A DNA stretch of 64,000 nucleotides, taken from RYN-230 sp963851025. GTDB lineage: Bacteria > Actinomycetota > Actinomycetes > Streptosporangiales > Streptosporangiaceae. The DNA is taken from NCBI GenBank assembly GCA_963851025.1, contig CAWKOA010000033.1, forward strand, positions 62,001 through 126,000, given 5' to 3'. The notes under the pieces are model-generated. The model had not been told where the DNA came from, did not search any database, and worked only from the letters and a program-made list of their open reading frames with translations. The position numbers and the translations under genes are program-made. Of this stretch, positions 1 to 8,497 are shown piece by piece (positions within the stretch are counted from its first letter, which is position 1; each line of letters opens with the position of its first letter).

Positions 1-663
1 TCGGGCGGCCTGGACCATGTGCTGGCCAGCGGCCGCAACGTCAACGTGCTGGTGCTCGACACCGAGGTGTACTCGAACACGGGCGGCCAGGCGTCCAAGG
101 CCACGCCGCTCGGCGCGGTGGCCAAGTTCGCCGCGGCCGGCAAGACGGTGCCCAAGAAGGACCTGGCCATGCAGGCCATCGCCTACGGCAACGTGTACGT
201 CGCGCGGGTCGCGATGGGGGCCGACCCGCAGCAGACGCTGCGGGCGCTGCGGGAGGCGGAAGCCTACGACGGGCCGTCGCTGGTCATCGCCTACAGCCAC
301 TGCATCGCGCACGGGATCGACATGAGCAAGGGCATGGACCAGCAGTACCGGGCCGTGGCCAGCGGGTACTGGCCGCTGATCCGGTACGACCCGGTGCTGC
401 GCGCCGACGGGCGCAACCCGTTCCTGCTGGACTCGCCGCGGCCGCGCATCCCGCTGGCCGACTACACGAGCCGGGAACTGCGGTACCGGATCCTGATGAA
501 CACCCACCCGGCCGAGGCCGAGCGGCTGCTCGGGCTGGCCGAGCATGAGGTCCGGCAGCGGTGGGCCAGCTACGAGGAGATGGCCACCCGCGGGCCGTCC
601 CGGTGGCCGGCCGGCGGAGTCACCGCGGAACCCCGGCCGGACGGCACCCCGCCCGGCGGATAG
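1..663 (+). CDS. nifJ: Pyruvate:ferredoxin (flavodoxin) oxidoreductase, C-terminal part
   Basis: Partial gene entering from the left edge in frame 1 and ending at TAG 661-663; about 220 C-terminal residues remain. PFOR decarboxylates pyruvate to acetyl-CoA with thiamine diphosphate and passes electrons to ferredoxin or flavodoxin in the cytoplasm. The fragment holds the end of the TPP-binding domain: DTEVYSNTGGQASK is the family's Mg-TPP motif, followed by the family stretches KKDLAMQAIAYGNVYVA and AYSHCIAHGIDM. The final 35 or so residues are Pro/Gly-rich and look unconserved. It converges on the NUDIX gene with an 18-bp gap. The symbol follows common usage and does not imply nitrogen fixation. 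Confidence 0.93.
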   Translation, partial: SGGLDHVLASGRNVNVLVLDTEVYSNTGGQASKATPLGAVAKFAAAGKTVPKKDLAMQAIAYGNVYVARVAMGADPQQTLRALREAEAYDGPSLVIAYSHCIAHGIDMSKGMDQQYRAVASGYWPLIRYDPVLRADGRNPFLLDSPRPRIPLADYTSRELRYRILMNTHPAEAERLLGLAEHEVRQRWASYEEMATRGPSRWPAGGVTAEPRPDGTPPGG

Positions 664-681
664 GGCCTGGCCGGGTGCGCG

Positions 682-1086
682 TCACCGGAGCCGGCCGGTG
701 GCCTGCAGATCGTCGAAGAGCAGCTGGTTGACGGGCGGCACCCGGGGACGGTCGGCGTAGCAGAACCACGCGAGCTCGTCGATCTCGCTGCTGGGGGTGA
801 GCGTCCCGGAGTAGTCGCCCGTGTAGCAGCTCATGCGCACGAGCGTGCCGCCCGGATGGCCGTTGCGCTCGGCTGCCTCGTAGGTGCCCACATGCCGCAC
901 GGTGCCGTGCAGCAGCGTGACCGCCAGTTCCTCGGTGATCTCGCGCAGCAGGACCTGCAGGTCGGTTTCCGCCCCCTCGCGCTTGCCGCCGGGGATGTAG
1001 AAGACGTCCTTACCGCGGGGCCGGGCGCAGAGGATCCGGCCGCCCTCGAGGTGCACCCAGGCGACGGTGTCGATCAGGGCCGGCAT
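682..1086 (-). CDS. NUDIX hydrolase
   Basis: A 134-residue single-domain NUDIX pyrophosphohydrolase, which would cleave nucleoside diphosphates linked to another group; the substrate cannot be read from sequence. The Nudix box is at residues 34-56: G34, E40, R48-E49 and E52-E53 are in register, but the glycine near its end is alanine (A55). The first strand and the GG pair before the box are typical, and the length is normal for a stand-alone NUDIX domain. It lies 7 bp downstream of the peroxiredoxin gene on the same strand, so the two are probably one transcript. That would fit a shared oxidative-damage role (inference). Confidence 0.88.
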   Translation of the reverse strand: MPALIDTVAWVHLEGGRILCARPRGKDVFYIPGGKREGAETDLQVLLREITEELAVTLLHGTVRHVGTYEAAERNGHPGGTLVRMSCYTGDYSGTLTPSSEIDELAWFCYADRPRVPPVNQLLFDDLQATGRLR

Positions 1087-1093
1087 GATCCCG

Positions 1094-1570
1094 TCAGGCC
1101 GCCTGGCCGGCCTGCAGTTCCCGGACCACCTTCACCGCGTCGCTGACGTGCTGGCCGATGTTCGTCATGGAGTTGAAGGTGTGCCGGACCGTGCCCTGGC
1201 GGTCGATGACGTAGGTGACCCGGCCGGGCAGCAGGCCGAGCACGGCCGGCACCCCGTAGAGCTTGCGGACCTGGCCGCCCTTGTCACTGAGCAGCGTGAA
1301 CGGCAGCTCGTGCTTGCCCGCGAAGGCGGCGTGCCTTTCGACCGAGTCGGAGCTGACGCCGATCACCTCGGCGCCGGCCTCCGCGAAGACCTCATAACTG
1401 TCGCGGAACGCGCACGCCTCGGCGGTGCAGCCGCGGGTGTCGTCCCTGGGGTAGAAGTACAGGACGACGACCCGTTCGCCGAGCCGGTCCTGCAGCCGGA
1501 CCAGGTCACCGGACTGGGCCGGAAGGGTGAAGTCGGGGGCCTTGTCGCCAGCCTGGATGCTCTGTGCCAT
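1094..1570 (-). CDS. bcp: Peroxiredoxin, BCP/PrxQ type (thiol peroxidase)
   Basis: Reduces hydrogen peroxide and organic peroxides using thioredoxin-like donors in the cytoplasm. The 158-residue product has the peroxidatic site P41-x3-T45-x2-C48 and a second cysteine five residues later (C53), the arrangement of atypical 2-Cys PrxQ/BCP enzymes. The ATG at 1570 was chosen because MAQSIQAGDKAPDFTLP is the normal family N-terminus. The same frame runs open upstream to 1789 but that extension is Arg/Ala-rich and unlike the family. It is followed at 7 bp by the NUDIX gene and is divergent from the F420-type gene at 1737. Confidence 0.92.
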   Translation of the reverse strand: MAQSIQAGDKAPDFTLPAQSGDLVRLQDRLGERVVVLYFYPRDDTRGCTAEACAFRDSYEVFAEAGAEVIGVSSDSVERHAAFAGKHELPFTLLSDKGGQVRKLYGVPAVLGLLPGRVTYVIDRQGTVRHTFNSMTNIGQHVSDAVKVVRELQAGQAA

Positions 1571-1736
1571 GCCCGCCAGTCTCCCTGGGTTACCGCGGCG
1601 TGTTCCCGCGGACCGCGGGCTGCCCGTTAAGCGTAGCCGCACCCCGGCTGGGCGCGCTGGCGCGCTCCCGGGCCAGATGTCACAGCGGGGCAGAGCGGCT
1701 CGTCCTACGGAAGGAGCGCCAGCGAAGGGAGGCAAG

Positions 1737-2122
1737 GTGACCAGCAATCTCGAGGCGGTCAGGGACGCCCGGACCATCCTGCTGACCACTTACAAGCGTG
1801 ATGGGACAGCGGTCGAGACGCCGGTGAGTATTGCCTTCGAGGGCGACTGTGCGTTCTTCCGCTCCTATGACCAGGTCTGGAAGACCAAGCGCCTGCGCAA
1901 CAACCCCCACGTCCAGGTCGCGGCCGCTACCCTTCGCGGCAGGCGCACCGGGCCGGATATCCGTGCTCGCGCCACCCTGCTGTGGGACGAGCAGGCCCGT
2001 ATCGCCGCCCGGGCCCTGGCGCGAGCCACCTGCTGCTGCAGGCGGTGCTCGTCCCGCTGGCCCACCGCCTCATGCGGTACCAGATCATGCATTATGAGCT
2101 ACGGCCTGATCCCGGGTCATGA
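1737..2122 (+). pseudogene. PPOX-class F420-dependent oxidoreductase, frameshifted
   Basis: Split-barrel flavin/F420-binding protein of the pyridoxamine-phosphate-oxidase-like class, about 128 residues when repaired. The N-terminal two thirds read in frame from GTG 1737 (TSNLEAVRDARTILLTTYKRDG, then a family-typical KTKRLRNNPHV stretch). Near 2015-2025 the frame shifts: the C-terminus SHLLLQAVLVPLAHRLMRY continues in the frame ending at TGA 2120-2122. Apparent loss of one base explains the break, so a sequencing indel is as likely as a real mutation. The repaired stop overlaps the convergent gene by 6 bp. The uncorrected frame would read on into low-complexity sequence. Confidence 0.75.
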
Positions 2123-2563
2123 ACTGGCAGGCCCGAGCGCCGTCGTGATCTCCTGGATCGCCTCAGCCTCGGCGGGGCTCACGCTCTGCCCTTCCTCCTT
2201 GTGCGCCGCCGCGACCTTGCCCGCGAGAGCGAGGACGAAGCGCCGGTATTCGTCGAGTTCCCCGGTCGTCGCCTTGCTGCCGAGCAGGGCCACCGCGTCG
2301 CGGAGGTGCTTCAGCCCGTTCTCCCTGAGTTCCGCGGCGGAGTGATACCTCGTGTGGTCTGTCTCGGGCTTGGCCGCGACGATCTCGTCGAGGAGCTCGC
2401 TCTCGCCGTGCTGGGCGCGCGCTTCGGCGTAGGCCTTCGACATCGCGATTGACTCGCGGATCATTCCCCCGCGCGCCGCGGTGACCACGATCATGCCGGC
2501 GCTCGGCGGGCCTTCGAGCACCACCTTCCACTCCTCGGGTGAGAAAGCCGCTCGTGACGTCAT
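2117..2563 (-). CDS. Conserved hypothetical protein (148 aa)
   Basis: I do not recognise the family. The product is soluble, charged and mostly helical in appearance, beginning MTSRAAFSPEEWKVVLEGPP and rich in Ala/Glu in its second half, with no signal peptide or membrane segment. The start at 2563 is supported by a Shine-Dalgarno AAGGAG a few bases upstream, and codon use is normal for the window. It converges on the F420-type gene with a 6-bp stop overlap. The opening, with its SPEEW and SAGMIVV stretches, is reminiscent of stress-associated proteins seen in actinomycetes, but no function is claimed. Confidence 0.75.
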   Translation of the reverse strand: MTSRAAFSPEEWKVVLEGPPSAGMIVVTAARGGMIRESIAMSKAYAEARAQHGESELLDEIVAAKPETDHTRYHSAAELRENGLKHLRDAVALLGSKATTGELDEYRRFVLALAGKVAAAHKEEGQSVSPAEAEAIQEITTALGPASS

Positions 2564-2796
2564 CCGGGTCTCCTTCGGGTCGGTAGCGCAAGGAGTGCGG
2601 GGTAAGAACTGCTACGCGCGGGAGAAGAAACGTGCGATCGCGATCATCCCCGGCCCGCGGGCCCCCGACACCAGCCCGGGGCGGCAGATGTGCCCAGATC
2701 GCCAGACCCGCCCGGCGCGCAGGTTTAATCACCAGATGAGCTTGGTAACTGTGTGGTCAGTCCGCGGCGGAGCAGTGTTCCGCAGGGGGGTGTGGG

Positions 2797-3679
2797 ATGG
2801 CAGCCAGGCCAGCGTCGATCGCGGGATGGACGCGCCAGCATGGACGGCACGTGGCCGCGATGTTCCGGCAGGGCCGCAATCCCGCCGCGCGGGTTTACGA
2901 GAGCATCGGATCGGATTTCTTCCTGGCGCCGGCCCCGGCTGGCTGAACCTGGGGCTGTGGGAGGGGCCGGGTTCGGAGGCTGAGGCCGAAGACGCCTGCC
3001 GGCGGCTGGTCACGACGCTCGCGTCCGCGCTGCCCGCCGGGGGCGTGATCCTGGATGCAGGGAACGGGCTCGGTACCCAGGATCCGCTGATCGCCGGGGC
3101 GGTCCGCCCGCGCCGGCTGGTGGCGGTGAACATCACCGAGTGGCAGCTGGCGGCGGGCCGGGAGCGGCTCAGGGAGGCCGGGGCCGCGGCCGTGGCGGCA
3201 GACGCTACCCGGCTGCCGGTCGCCGACAGACCATCGACGGGGTCATCAGCGTGGAGGCAGCGTTCCATTTCCGCTCCCGCCAGGCCTTTTTCGCAGAGTG
3301 TTACCGGGTGCTGCGGCCGGGCGGCGTGCTGAGCATCTCCGACATCCCGGTCCAGCGGTGGCCGCTGAGCCCCGCCGAGCTGCTGGCTGGCCTGACTCAG
3401 CTGCGCGTGTTCGGGCTGCGGCCCAGCATGGCCATGACCGCGGGGCAGATCGCTGCGGCCGCACGGGCCGCTGGCCTGGCCGAGGTGGAGGTCACGGTCT
3501 GCGGTGATCGCGTGATCGCCCCCGCGATCCGGCTCGCCGCGGCGCGGCTGGCCCACGGGGCGGCGGCCGCTGCGCCGGCCGGACAGCAGGCCGCCGCGCG
3601 CTTGCTGCTGCGGCAGGTGAACCTGCTCTGGCGACGCCGGATAATCGACTACGTGCTGCTCCGGGCCGTCCGCCCGTGA
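2797..3679 (+). pseudogene. Class I SAM-dependent methyltransferase (UbiE-like), two frameshifts
   Basis: Repaired, this is a roughly 290-residue Rossmann methyltransferase transferring a methyl group from S-adenosylmethionine to an unknown small molecule. The start is ATG 2797 (MAARPASIAGWTRQHGRH) after a purine-rich stretch. The frame shifts near 2930-2945, where the WLNLGLWEG stretch begins, and again near 3225-3235. The SAM motif I appears as ILDAGNGLG. The post-I region and motif with RVLRPGGVLSISDIP are intact in the last frame, which ends at 3679. The conserved blocks on both sides of each break argue for sequencing indels. It sits alone between convergent and co-directional small genes. 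Confidence 0.7.
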
Positions 3680-3744
3680 CTCGCCCGGTGGCGGTTCTCC
3701 AGCCACCTTCCCGCTTTCGCTGGCCAGGCAGTTAGGCTCAGGGC

Positions 3745-4095
3745 GTGATCACTGGCGCTCATGCGATCGTGTTCTCGCCCGAAGCCGCGAAGGTTCGCGC
3801 CTTCTTCAAGGATGTGCTCGAACTGCCGTCGGTGGATGCGGGCGGTGGCTGGCTGATTTTCGCCCTGCCCCCAGCCGAGCTGGCCGTGCATCCCACCGAA
3901 GGTGACGCTCACCATGAGCTTTACCTGATGTGTGATGACATCCAGGCGACACTCGCCGAATTGCGGGGCCAAGGAATCGAAGTAGCGAAGGACGTCACCG
4001 ATCAAGGGTGGGGGCTGCTGGCCGCGGTCCGCCTGCCGGACGGGTCGGAATTTCCCATCTACGAGCCCCGGCACCCCTCACCGCTGCCACCCTGA
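3745..4095 (+). CDS. VOC-superfamily (glyoxalase/bleomycin-resistance-like) protein
   Basis: A 116-residue protein made of one vicinal-oxygen-chelate module pair. Such domains bind a metal or small ligand in dioxygenases, glyoxalases and drug-binding proteins; the role here is unknown. Family features are the opening strand (GAHAIVFSPEAAKVRAFFKDVLEL), the middle HHELYLMCDD with a DIQATLAELRGQG helix, and the ending LPDGSEFPIYEPRHP. The GTG at 3745 is the start. Length matches single-domain VOC proteins. It lies 65 bp after the methyltransferase and 80 bp before the serine hydrolase on the same strand. Confidence 0.85.
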   Translation: MITGAHAIVFSPEAAKVRAFFKDVLELPSVDAGGGWLIFALPPAELAVHPTEGDAHHELYLMCDDIQATLAELRGQGIEVAKDVTDQGWGLLAAVRLPDGSEFPIYEPRHPSPLPP

Positions 4096-4175
4096 CCGGG
4101 AGTACGGCCGGAAGGGCCAGAGCTGGCCCGGACGGCGGGCCAGGACGCAGCGTGAACGTGTGATTACTATGAGTC

Positions 4176-5359
4176 ATGACACGACGACTTTGCGTGACGA
4201 GGGTGGCCGCAGCCGTGGCCGTGAGCGGCGTCCTGGCCGCCGCGATGCCCGCCGCACCCGGCCGCGCGGCTGCGGCCGCCCGGGCGGGAGGCTCAGCCCC
4301 CGGCGGAGCGCTCCTCCAGCAGGCCCTGAACAAGCTGGTGGCCATGCCGTCCGGGCCGCCCGGCGTCATCGTGATCGTCCAGCAGGGCAGCCGCCGTGCC
4401 GTGTACCAGGCGGGCACCGCGAGCCTGGCTCATCCCCGGCCCCTGTCCACCCGTGACCACCAGCGGCTGGCCAGCTTCTCCAAGGCCTTCAACGGGGCCG
4501 TGGCGCTCAGCCTCGTCAGCCGGGGAAGGCTCCGGCTCACGGACACGATCGGGCGATGGCTGCCCGGGCTGCCCAGGGCCTGGCACCGCGTCACGCTGGG
4601 CGAGATGCTCCAGCACCGCAGCGGCCTGCCCGACTACACCTCGAGCCAGGCGCTGGCCCGGCGCCTCCAGAGAGCGCCGCGCCGGCCCATCCCGCCCCGC
4701 CGGCTGCTGCGGTACGTCTGGCACAAGCCGCTGCAGTTCAGGCCGGGCAGCCGCTATGAGTACGACAACTCCGACAACACGGCCGTCGCCCTGATGGCCC
4801 GCGCGGCGGCCGGCCGCAGCTACCGCGCCCTGCTGCGCAGGCTCGTCTACCGGCCAGCTGGCCTCCGCCAGGCCAGCCTCCCGCCGGGTACCGGCTGCCC
4901 CGCCCCTACCTGCACGGGTACGCGCTGCAGCCCGGGCACCCGGCCGAGGATGTGAGTGAGGTGTACACCGCCTCCGCCGCGTGGGCCGCCGGCGGAATCG
5001 TCGCCACCGCGGCCGACACCAACCGGTTCATCCGCGCCTACCTCGCGCACCGGTTCTTCTCCCGGCGGGTGCAGGCAGCCCAGCTGCGGTTCGCCGCGGG
5101 CAGCTCATCTCCGCCCGGCCCCGGGGCCAACGCGGCCGGACTGGCGATCTTCCGCTACCGCACCCGGTGCGGAACCATGTACGGGCACACCGGCAACGTC
5201 CTCGGGTACACCCAGCTGGGCGCAGCCAGCCGCACCGGAGCCAACTCGGTCACCGTCACCGCGACCGAGCAGCTCAGCCTCACGGTGCACCCCACGGTGC
5301 TCGCCGCGCTCCGGCACGCGGAATTGCTCGCCGTCTGCGCCGCGATGGCTCCCCGCTAG
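4176..5359 (+). pseudogene. Secreted class-C beta-lactamase-fold serine hydrolase, one frameshift
   Basis: Probable exported D-Ala-D-Ala carboxypeptidase/esterase-like serine hydrolase, about 393 residues when repaired. It starts at ATG 4176 with a signal peptide (Arg-rich n-region, then VAAAVAVSGVLAAAMPA). The catalytic Ser-x-x-Lys is SFSK within LASFSKAFNGA, the second motif is YDN in YEYDNSDN, and the third is HTG in YGHTGNVLGY. The frame is lost near 4890-4900. Sequence on the other side (RPYLHGYALQPGHPAEDVSEVY) continues to the stop at 5359, so one indel accounts for the split. All three catalytic motifs survive, which favours a sequencing error over decay. Confidence 0.75.
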
Positions 5360-5530
5360 GCGCTCCGTTTCGCTAAGAGGTGCGCAGCAACCGCTGTGAC
5401 CTGGGCGGCAAGGTAAGCGTCAGGGCGGGTGCAAGGTTGGCGTCCAGGCGCCTGCCGCACGCTGGTGGCGCAGGTCAGGCAGCGCGAATCGCTCGCGGCC
5501 AGCTTACGAAGGGCGCCTCTCGTGGAGTTC

Positions 5531-5755
5531 ATGGACAGCGCGGATCTGCCGTGGCGGAAGTCCAGCCACAGCACCGACGGCAATTGCGTGGAGATCGCCT
5601 GGCGCCAGGGCGTGGAAGACGTCAACGTCCTGGTGCGCGACTCCAAGTTCCCCGGCCGGGACCCGCTCGTGTTTACCCCGGGGGAGTGGGCCGTGTTCCT
5701 GGAGCGGGTGAAGACGGGGGACTTCGATGTGCTGGCGAGCCCGGCGGTCGCCTGA
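5531..5755 (+). CDS. DUF397 protein
   Basis: A 74-residue DUF397 protein, recognised by WRKSSHSTDGNCVEIA near the N-terminus, VLVRDSKFPG in the middle and FTPGEWAVFL followed by a short tail. In actinomycetes DUF397 proteins usually sit beside an XRE/DUF5753 helix-turn-helix regulator and may act as small partner proteins; no such regulator is adjacent here, so this copy is an orphan. ATG 5531 was preferred; GTG 5522 is possible. An Arg-rich in-frame extension upstream is not typical of the family. The 170 bp before it show no gene I can support. Confidence 0.8.
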   Translation: MDSADLPWRKSSHSTDGNCVEIAWRQGVEDVNVLVRDSKFPGRDPLVFTPGEWAVFLERVKTGDFDVLASPAVA

Positions 5756-5855
5756 AACGCTCTGAATCCCCGCCTTGGGCGAGTCCCTGACGTGGGTGAA
5801 TGGCTGAGCCGTGTATCCTCACGCGGAGCGGTAACGGAGCTTCAGGGGTGGGGAA

Positions 5856-6179
5856 ATGGCGACACAGACTACTGTCACGATGACTTGCGACCTTTGTGGA
5901 GGCACGAAGGAGACGCGGACCCGGTCGATCAGCCTCGACGGGCAGACGCTCGAGATCGATCTGTGCGTGAAGGACGGCCGGGGCCTGGACAAGGTCGCCC
6001 AGCGGTTCATCCCGCACGCCAGGAAGGTCAGGCGGGTTCCCGGCGCAAGCCGCAGGACAGCCAGCACCCGCCAGCACAGCGCCAGCGTCCGGGACTGGGC
6101 CAAGGCGCAGGGCCTCGTGGTCAGCGACCGGGGACGGATCCCGGCGGACGTGGAGCGCAAGTACGACGCGGCCCACTAA
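5856..6179 (+). CDS. Lsr2-like nucleoid-associated protein with degenerate N-terminal zinc-ribbon
   Basis: A 107-residue protein whose last 30 residues are the Lsr2 DNA-binding domain (VRDWAKAQGLVVSDRGRIP), an AT-rich minor-groove binder with the RGR insertion motif. Lsr2 is the H-NS-like silencer of actinobacteria. The N-terminal half keeps the Lsr2 dimerisation pattern (SISLDGQTLEIDL), but carries C11-x2-C14 and C37, with Asp (D40) where a fourth ligand of a C-x2-C/C-x2-H ribbon would be expected. A basic linker (ARKVRRVPGASRRT) joins the halves. It is monocistronic and followed by a perfect palindrome that probably terminates it. Confidence 0.85.
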   Translation: MATQTTVTMTCDLCGGTKETRTRSISLDGQTLEIDLCVKDGRGLDKVAQRFIPHARKVRRVPGASRRTASTRQHSASVRDWAKAQGLVVSDRGRIPADVERKYDAAH

Positions 6180-6181
6180 GG

Positions 6182-6217
6182 AACTGCGCGTTCCGGGCCG
6201 GCCCGGAACGCGCAGTT
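6182..6217. terminator. Perfect 36-bp palindrome, probable bidirectional terminator
   Basis: Both halves match exactly: 16-bp arms starting AACTGCGCG and ending GCGCAGTT flank a CCGG centre. It begins 3 bp after the stop of the Lsr2-like gene and lies 67 bp beyond the end of the convergent kinase gene. There is no T-tract, as is common for actinobacterial hairpin terminators. A protein-binding site is the alternative reading. Confidence 0.6.
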
Positions 6218-6283
6218 AACGTCCTAGGCCAGCTGGCGACCATTTCCCTGATCAGGTCCGCGTGCCCGTCGGGGAACGCGGAG

Positions 6284-7707
6284 TCAGTCCCCGCCCGGCC
6301 CGGGGCCGCCGTTCCCGTCCCCGTGGTGCTTGGCCTGATGATGACGGTGGCCGGGGCGCGCGGCCGCGGCCGTCACCGTGATGACGGTTCCTGGCGTCAC
6401 GCGCCCGGTGGGCTGCACGGACACGACAACGCCGGGCCGCTGTTCCCCGGCCGCCGACCGGACCACCTGGGAGCGCAGGCCCAGGCGGGCCAGCCGCAGG
6501 CGCACCGCGCCCACCGGATGGCCCACGAGGGCCGCGGCGTTGACGGTCACCGTCGCCGGGCCCTGGGTGCTGGCGGCGGGGGACGCCTGGGGTGGGCGGG
6601 CGGCGGGGCTAGGCGGCCCGCTGCCGGCGCTGGCCAGCAGCCACGCGGCCAGGGCCACCACGACGGCGGCCAGCCCGGCGACCCAGGCGGCCCGGGCCCG
6701 GCCTGGCCGCCCCGGCCCTGGGTGGTCGGGCCGCCCGGACCCCGGTCCGTCCGGTGGCCAGTCCGGCATCTCGGTCGTCGGAGCCTGCGGATCGGGCAGG
6801 ACGGCCGTATGCGCGCGCGCAGGCGGCCGTCCGGGCGGCGCGGCCGCCGTTCCCGGGCGGCCGGACCGCGCTGGCCGCCCGGCGTCCAGCGTGTCGCGCA
6901 GCCGGGCGGCCCGGGCGGCGACCTCCGCGGCGCTCCCCGGCCGGTCCGCCGGGTCCTTGGCGGTCAGGTCGGTGACCAGCGCCGCCACCGCGGCTGGCAC
7001 GGCCGGCGGGCAGCGGCGGCAGCGGCTGGAGCCGGCTCGCGGCCGCGATCTCCATCGGGGTGCCGCTGGAAGGGGAGCTGTCCCGGTCAGGCATTCGAAC
7101 GCCACGATGCCGAGGGAGTACACGTCGCTGGCCGGGGTGGCGGGCTGGCCCGGCGGCCCGCTCCGGGGCCAGGTAGGCCGGGGTGCCCACCAGCGTGCCT
7201 ACCTGGGTGATCGGTGCGGAGCCCGCCGCGTGCGCGATCCCGAAATCGGTGATCTTCACCTGGCCATCGCGGCCCATCAGCAGGTTGGCGGGCTTGACGT
7301 CGCGGTGAACCAGGCCGGCGGCGTGGGCGGCGGCCAGGCCGGCGGCGACCTGGGCGACCACGTCCATCGCGGCCGCGCTGTCCAGCGGGCCGCCGGCCAG
7401 CGATCCGGCCAGCGACGGGCCGTCCACCAGCTCCAGGACCAGGTAGGGCGCCCCCGCCGGGCCGGACTCCCCGTAGTCGTAGACCTGCGCGATGCCGGGG
7501 TGAGTCAGCGAGCCGGCGTGCCGGGCCTCCGCGCGGAACCTGGCCAGCGTCTGCGGGTGGCTCGCGTAGCCCGGCTGGAGGAGTTTCACCGCCACGGGCC
7601 GGGCCAGCACCAGGTCTTCCGCCCGCCACACCTCGCCCACCCCGCCGGCGGCGATCCGGCGCTCCAGCCGGTAACGGCCCCGCGAGCAGCAATCCAGGAG
7701 AAGACAT
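6284..7707 (-). pseudogene. Membrane Ser/Thr protein kinase with PASTA domain, several frameshifts
   Basis: A Hanks-type (PknB-like) kinase, about 470 residues after repair. It starts at ATG 7707 (MSSPGLLLAG) with an AAGGG ribosome site overlapping the upstream stop, then shifts into RYRLERRIAAGGVGEVWRAED. Kinase motifs seen are the VAVKLL lysine, HRDVKPANLL, DFG and GTPAYLAPE; then VYSLGIVAFECLTG in another frame. A Pro/Arg-rich juxtamembrane linker, one transmembrane segment (AAWVAGLAAVVVALAAWLLA) and one extracytoplasmic PASTA repeat follow. At least four indels are needed, around 7683, 7090-7160 and 7010-7070. It is the third gene of a sigma/anti-sigma/kinase operon. Confidence 0.75.
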
Positions 7708-7714
7708 AGAGCCC

Positions 7715-8497
7715 TTACGGTACTGGCCGCCGGCAGGCACCCGGCCCTATCCGGGGCCGGTGCCCGCACCGCGGGATCGTGCGCCGTGCCGGCCGTGGCC
7801 GCTGGCCCGTGCGGATCCTCGCTAGGGGTGCCCGGTTGGGTGGCTGGAGGGCTCGTGGCTGGGGTGGCTCGGGTGACTGGGATGGCCCGGGTGGGCCGGG
7901 TGACTGGGATGGCCCGGGTGGGCCGGGTGGACTGGCCGGCTTCCCGGGGGAGCGGCCAGCCGGGCTGTGCGAAGGCGCCGCGGACGGCGTGCGGCCAGGG
8001 TGGCTGGCCCCCGGGCCGGACGGCCCCGGCCCGGCCGGGGTGGCTGGCCGCCCCGCAGGCGAGGCCGCGTGCGGCGCGGGCGCGCCCACGGTGCGGTGCG
8101 CGAAGTTCTGCACCGGGGCGGGCAGCACGTTCGCGTAGGCCGCGGCGGTCAGGCCACCGGCGGTCACGACCGCCGCCGCCGCCAGCTTGGCGGCGAGCAC
8201 CGAGGCGAGCACCCGCCTGCGCCGGCGGCCGGCCCGCGCGGGACGGGAGGGCCGGACGAACTCGGCGCGATAGGCGGCCCTGGCGTCCGCCTCGCCCGCC
8301 GCCTCGCGGGCGGACGGCGCCACGGTCAGCGCCGCGACGGCCTCCGCCAGCGGGCGCAGCCCCTCGTCTGCGTCCGCTGGCCGGAGGCTCCCGGCGAGCA
8401 GCGCCTCGTAGGCGGCGTCTTCGACCGGCGGGACGCCGCCTCGTACTGACCCCGGGGAGTTCGGCATGTCACCGTCCCAACCGCCGCGGCCGTTCAT
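7715..8497 (-). CDS. Putative membrane anti-sigma factor / ECF-associated protein
   Basis: A 260-residue single-pass membrane protein whose ATG overlaps the TGA of the ECF sigma gene (ATGA), so the two are translationally coupled. The cytosolic N-terminal 110 residues are acidic and helical, followed by an Arg cluster, one membrane segment (VLASVLAAKLAAAAVVTAGG) and AAYANVLPAPVQNFAHRTVG. That last stretch is familiar from actinomycete ECF-associated proteins. The rest is an extracytoplasmic Pro/Ser/Gly tail with a 27-bp duplication. I see no HxxxCxxC zinc anti-sigma motif. The Arg/Pro-rich last 45 residues might reflect a frameshift. The stop TAA overlaps the ribosome-binding site of the kinase gene. 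Confidence 0.7.
   Translation of the reverse strand: MNGRGGWDGDMPNSPGSVRGGVPPVEDAAYEALLAGSLRPADADEGLRPLAEAVAALTVAPSAREAAGEADARAAYRAEFVRPSRPARAGRRRRRVLASVLAAKLAAAAVVTAGGLTAAAYANVLPAPVQNFAHRTVGAPAPHAASPAGRPATPAGPGPSGPGASHPGRTPSAAPSHSPAGRSPGKPASPPGPPGPSQSPGPPGPSQSPEPPQPRALQPPNRAPLARIRTGQRPRPARRTIPRCGHRPRIGPGACRRPVP
7871..7924. repeat. Two exact 27-bp tandem units
   Basis: Copies at 7871-7897 and 7898-7924 are identical, with a degenerate third copy beginning at 7925. They encode the Pro/Gly/Ser tail of the anti-sigma-like protein (PPGPSQSP twice), so copy number would change the length of its extracytoplasmic stalk without breaking the frame. Confidence 0.85.

Noticed and set aside
1..663. Nitrogen fixation locus suggested by nifJ
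   Set aside because: Only a PFOR 3' end is present; no nif structural or assembly genes. PFOR is common in non-fixing actinomycetes.
5792..7210. A 472-residue plus-strand frame
   Set aside because: It overlaps the Lsr2-like gene and the antisense of the kinase; composition is Arg/Gly/Pro-rich without motifs.
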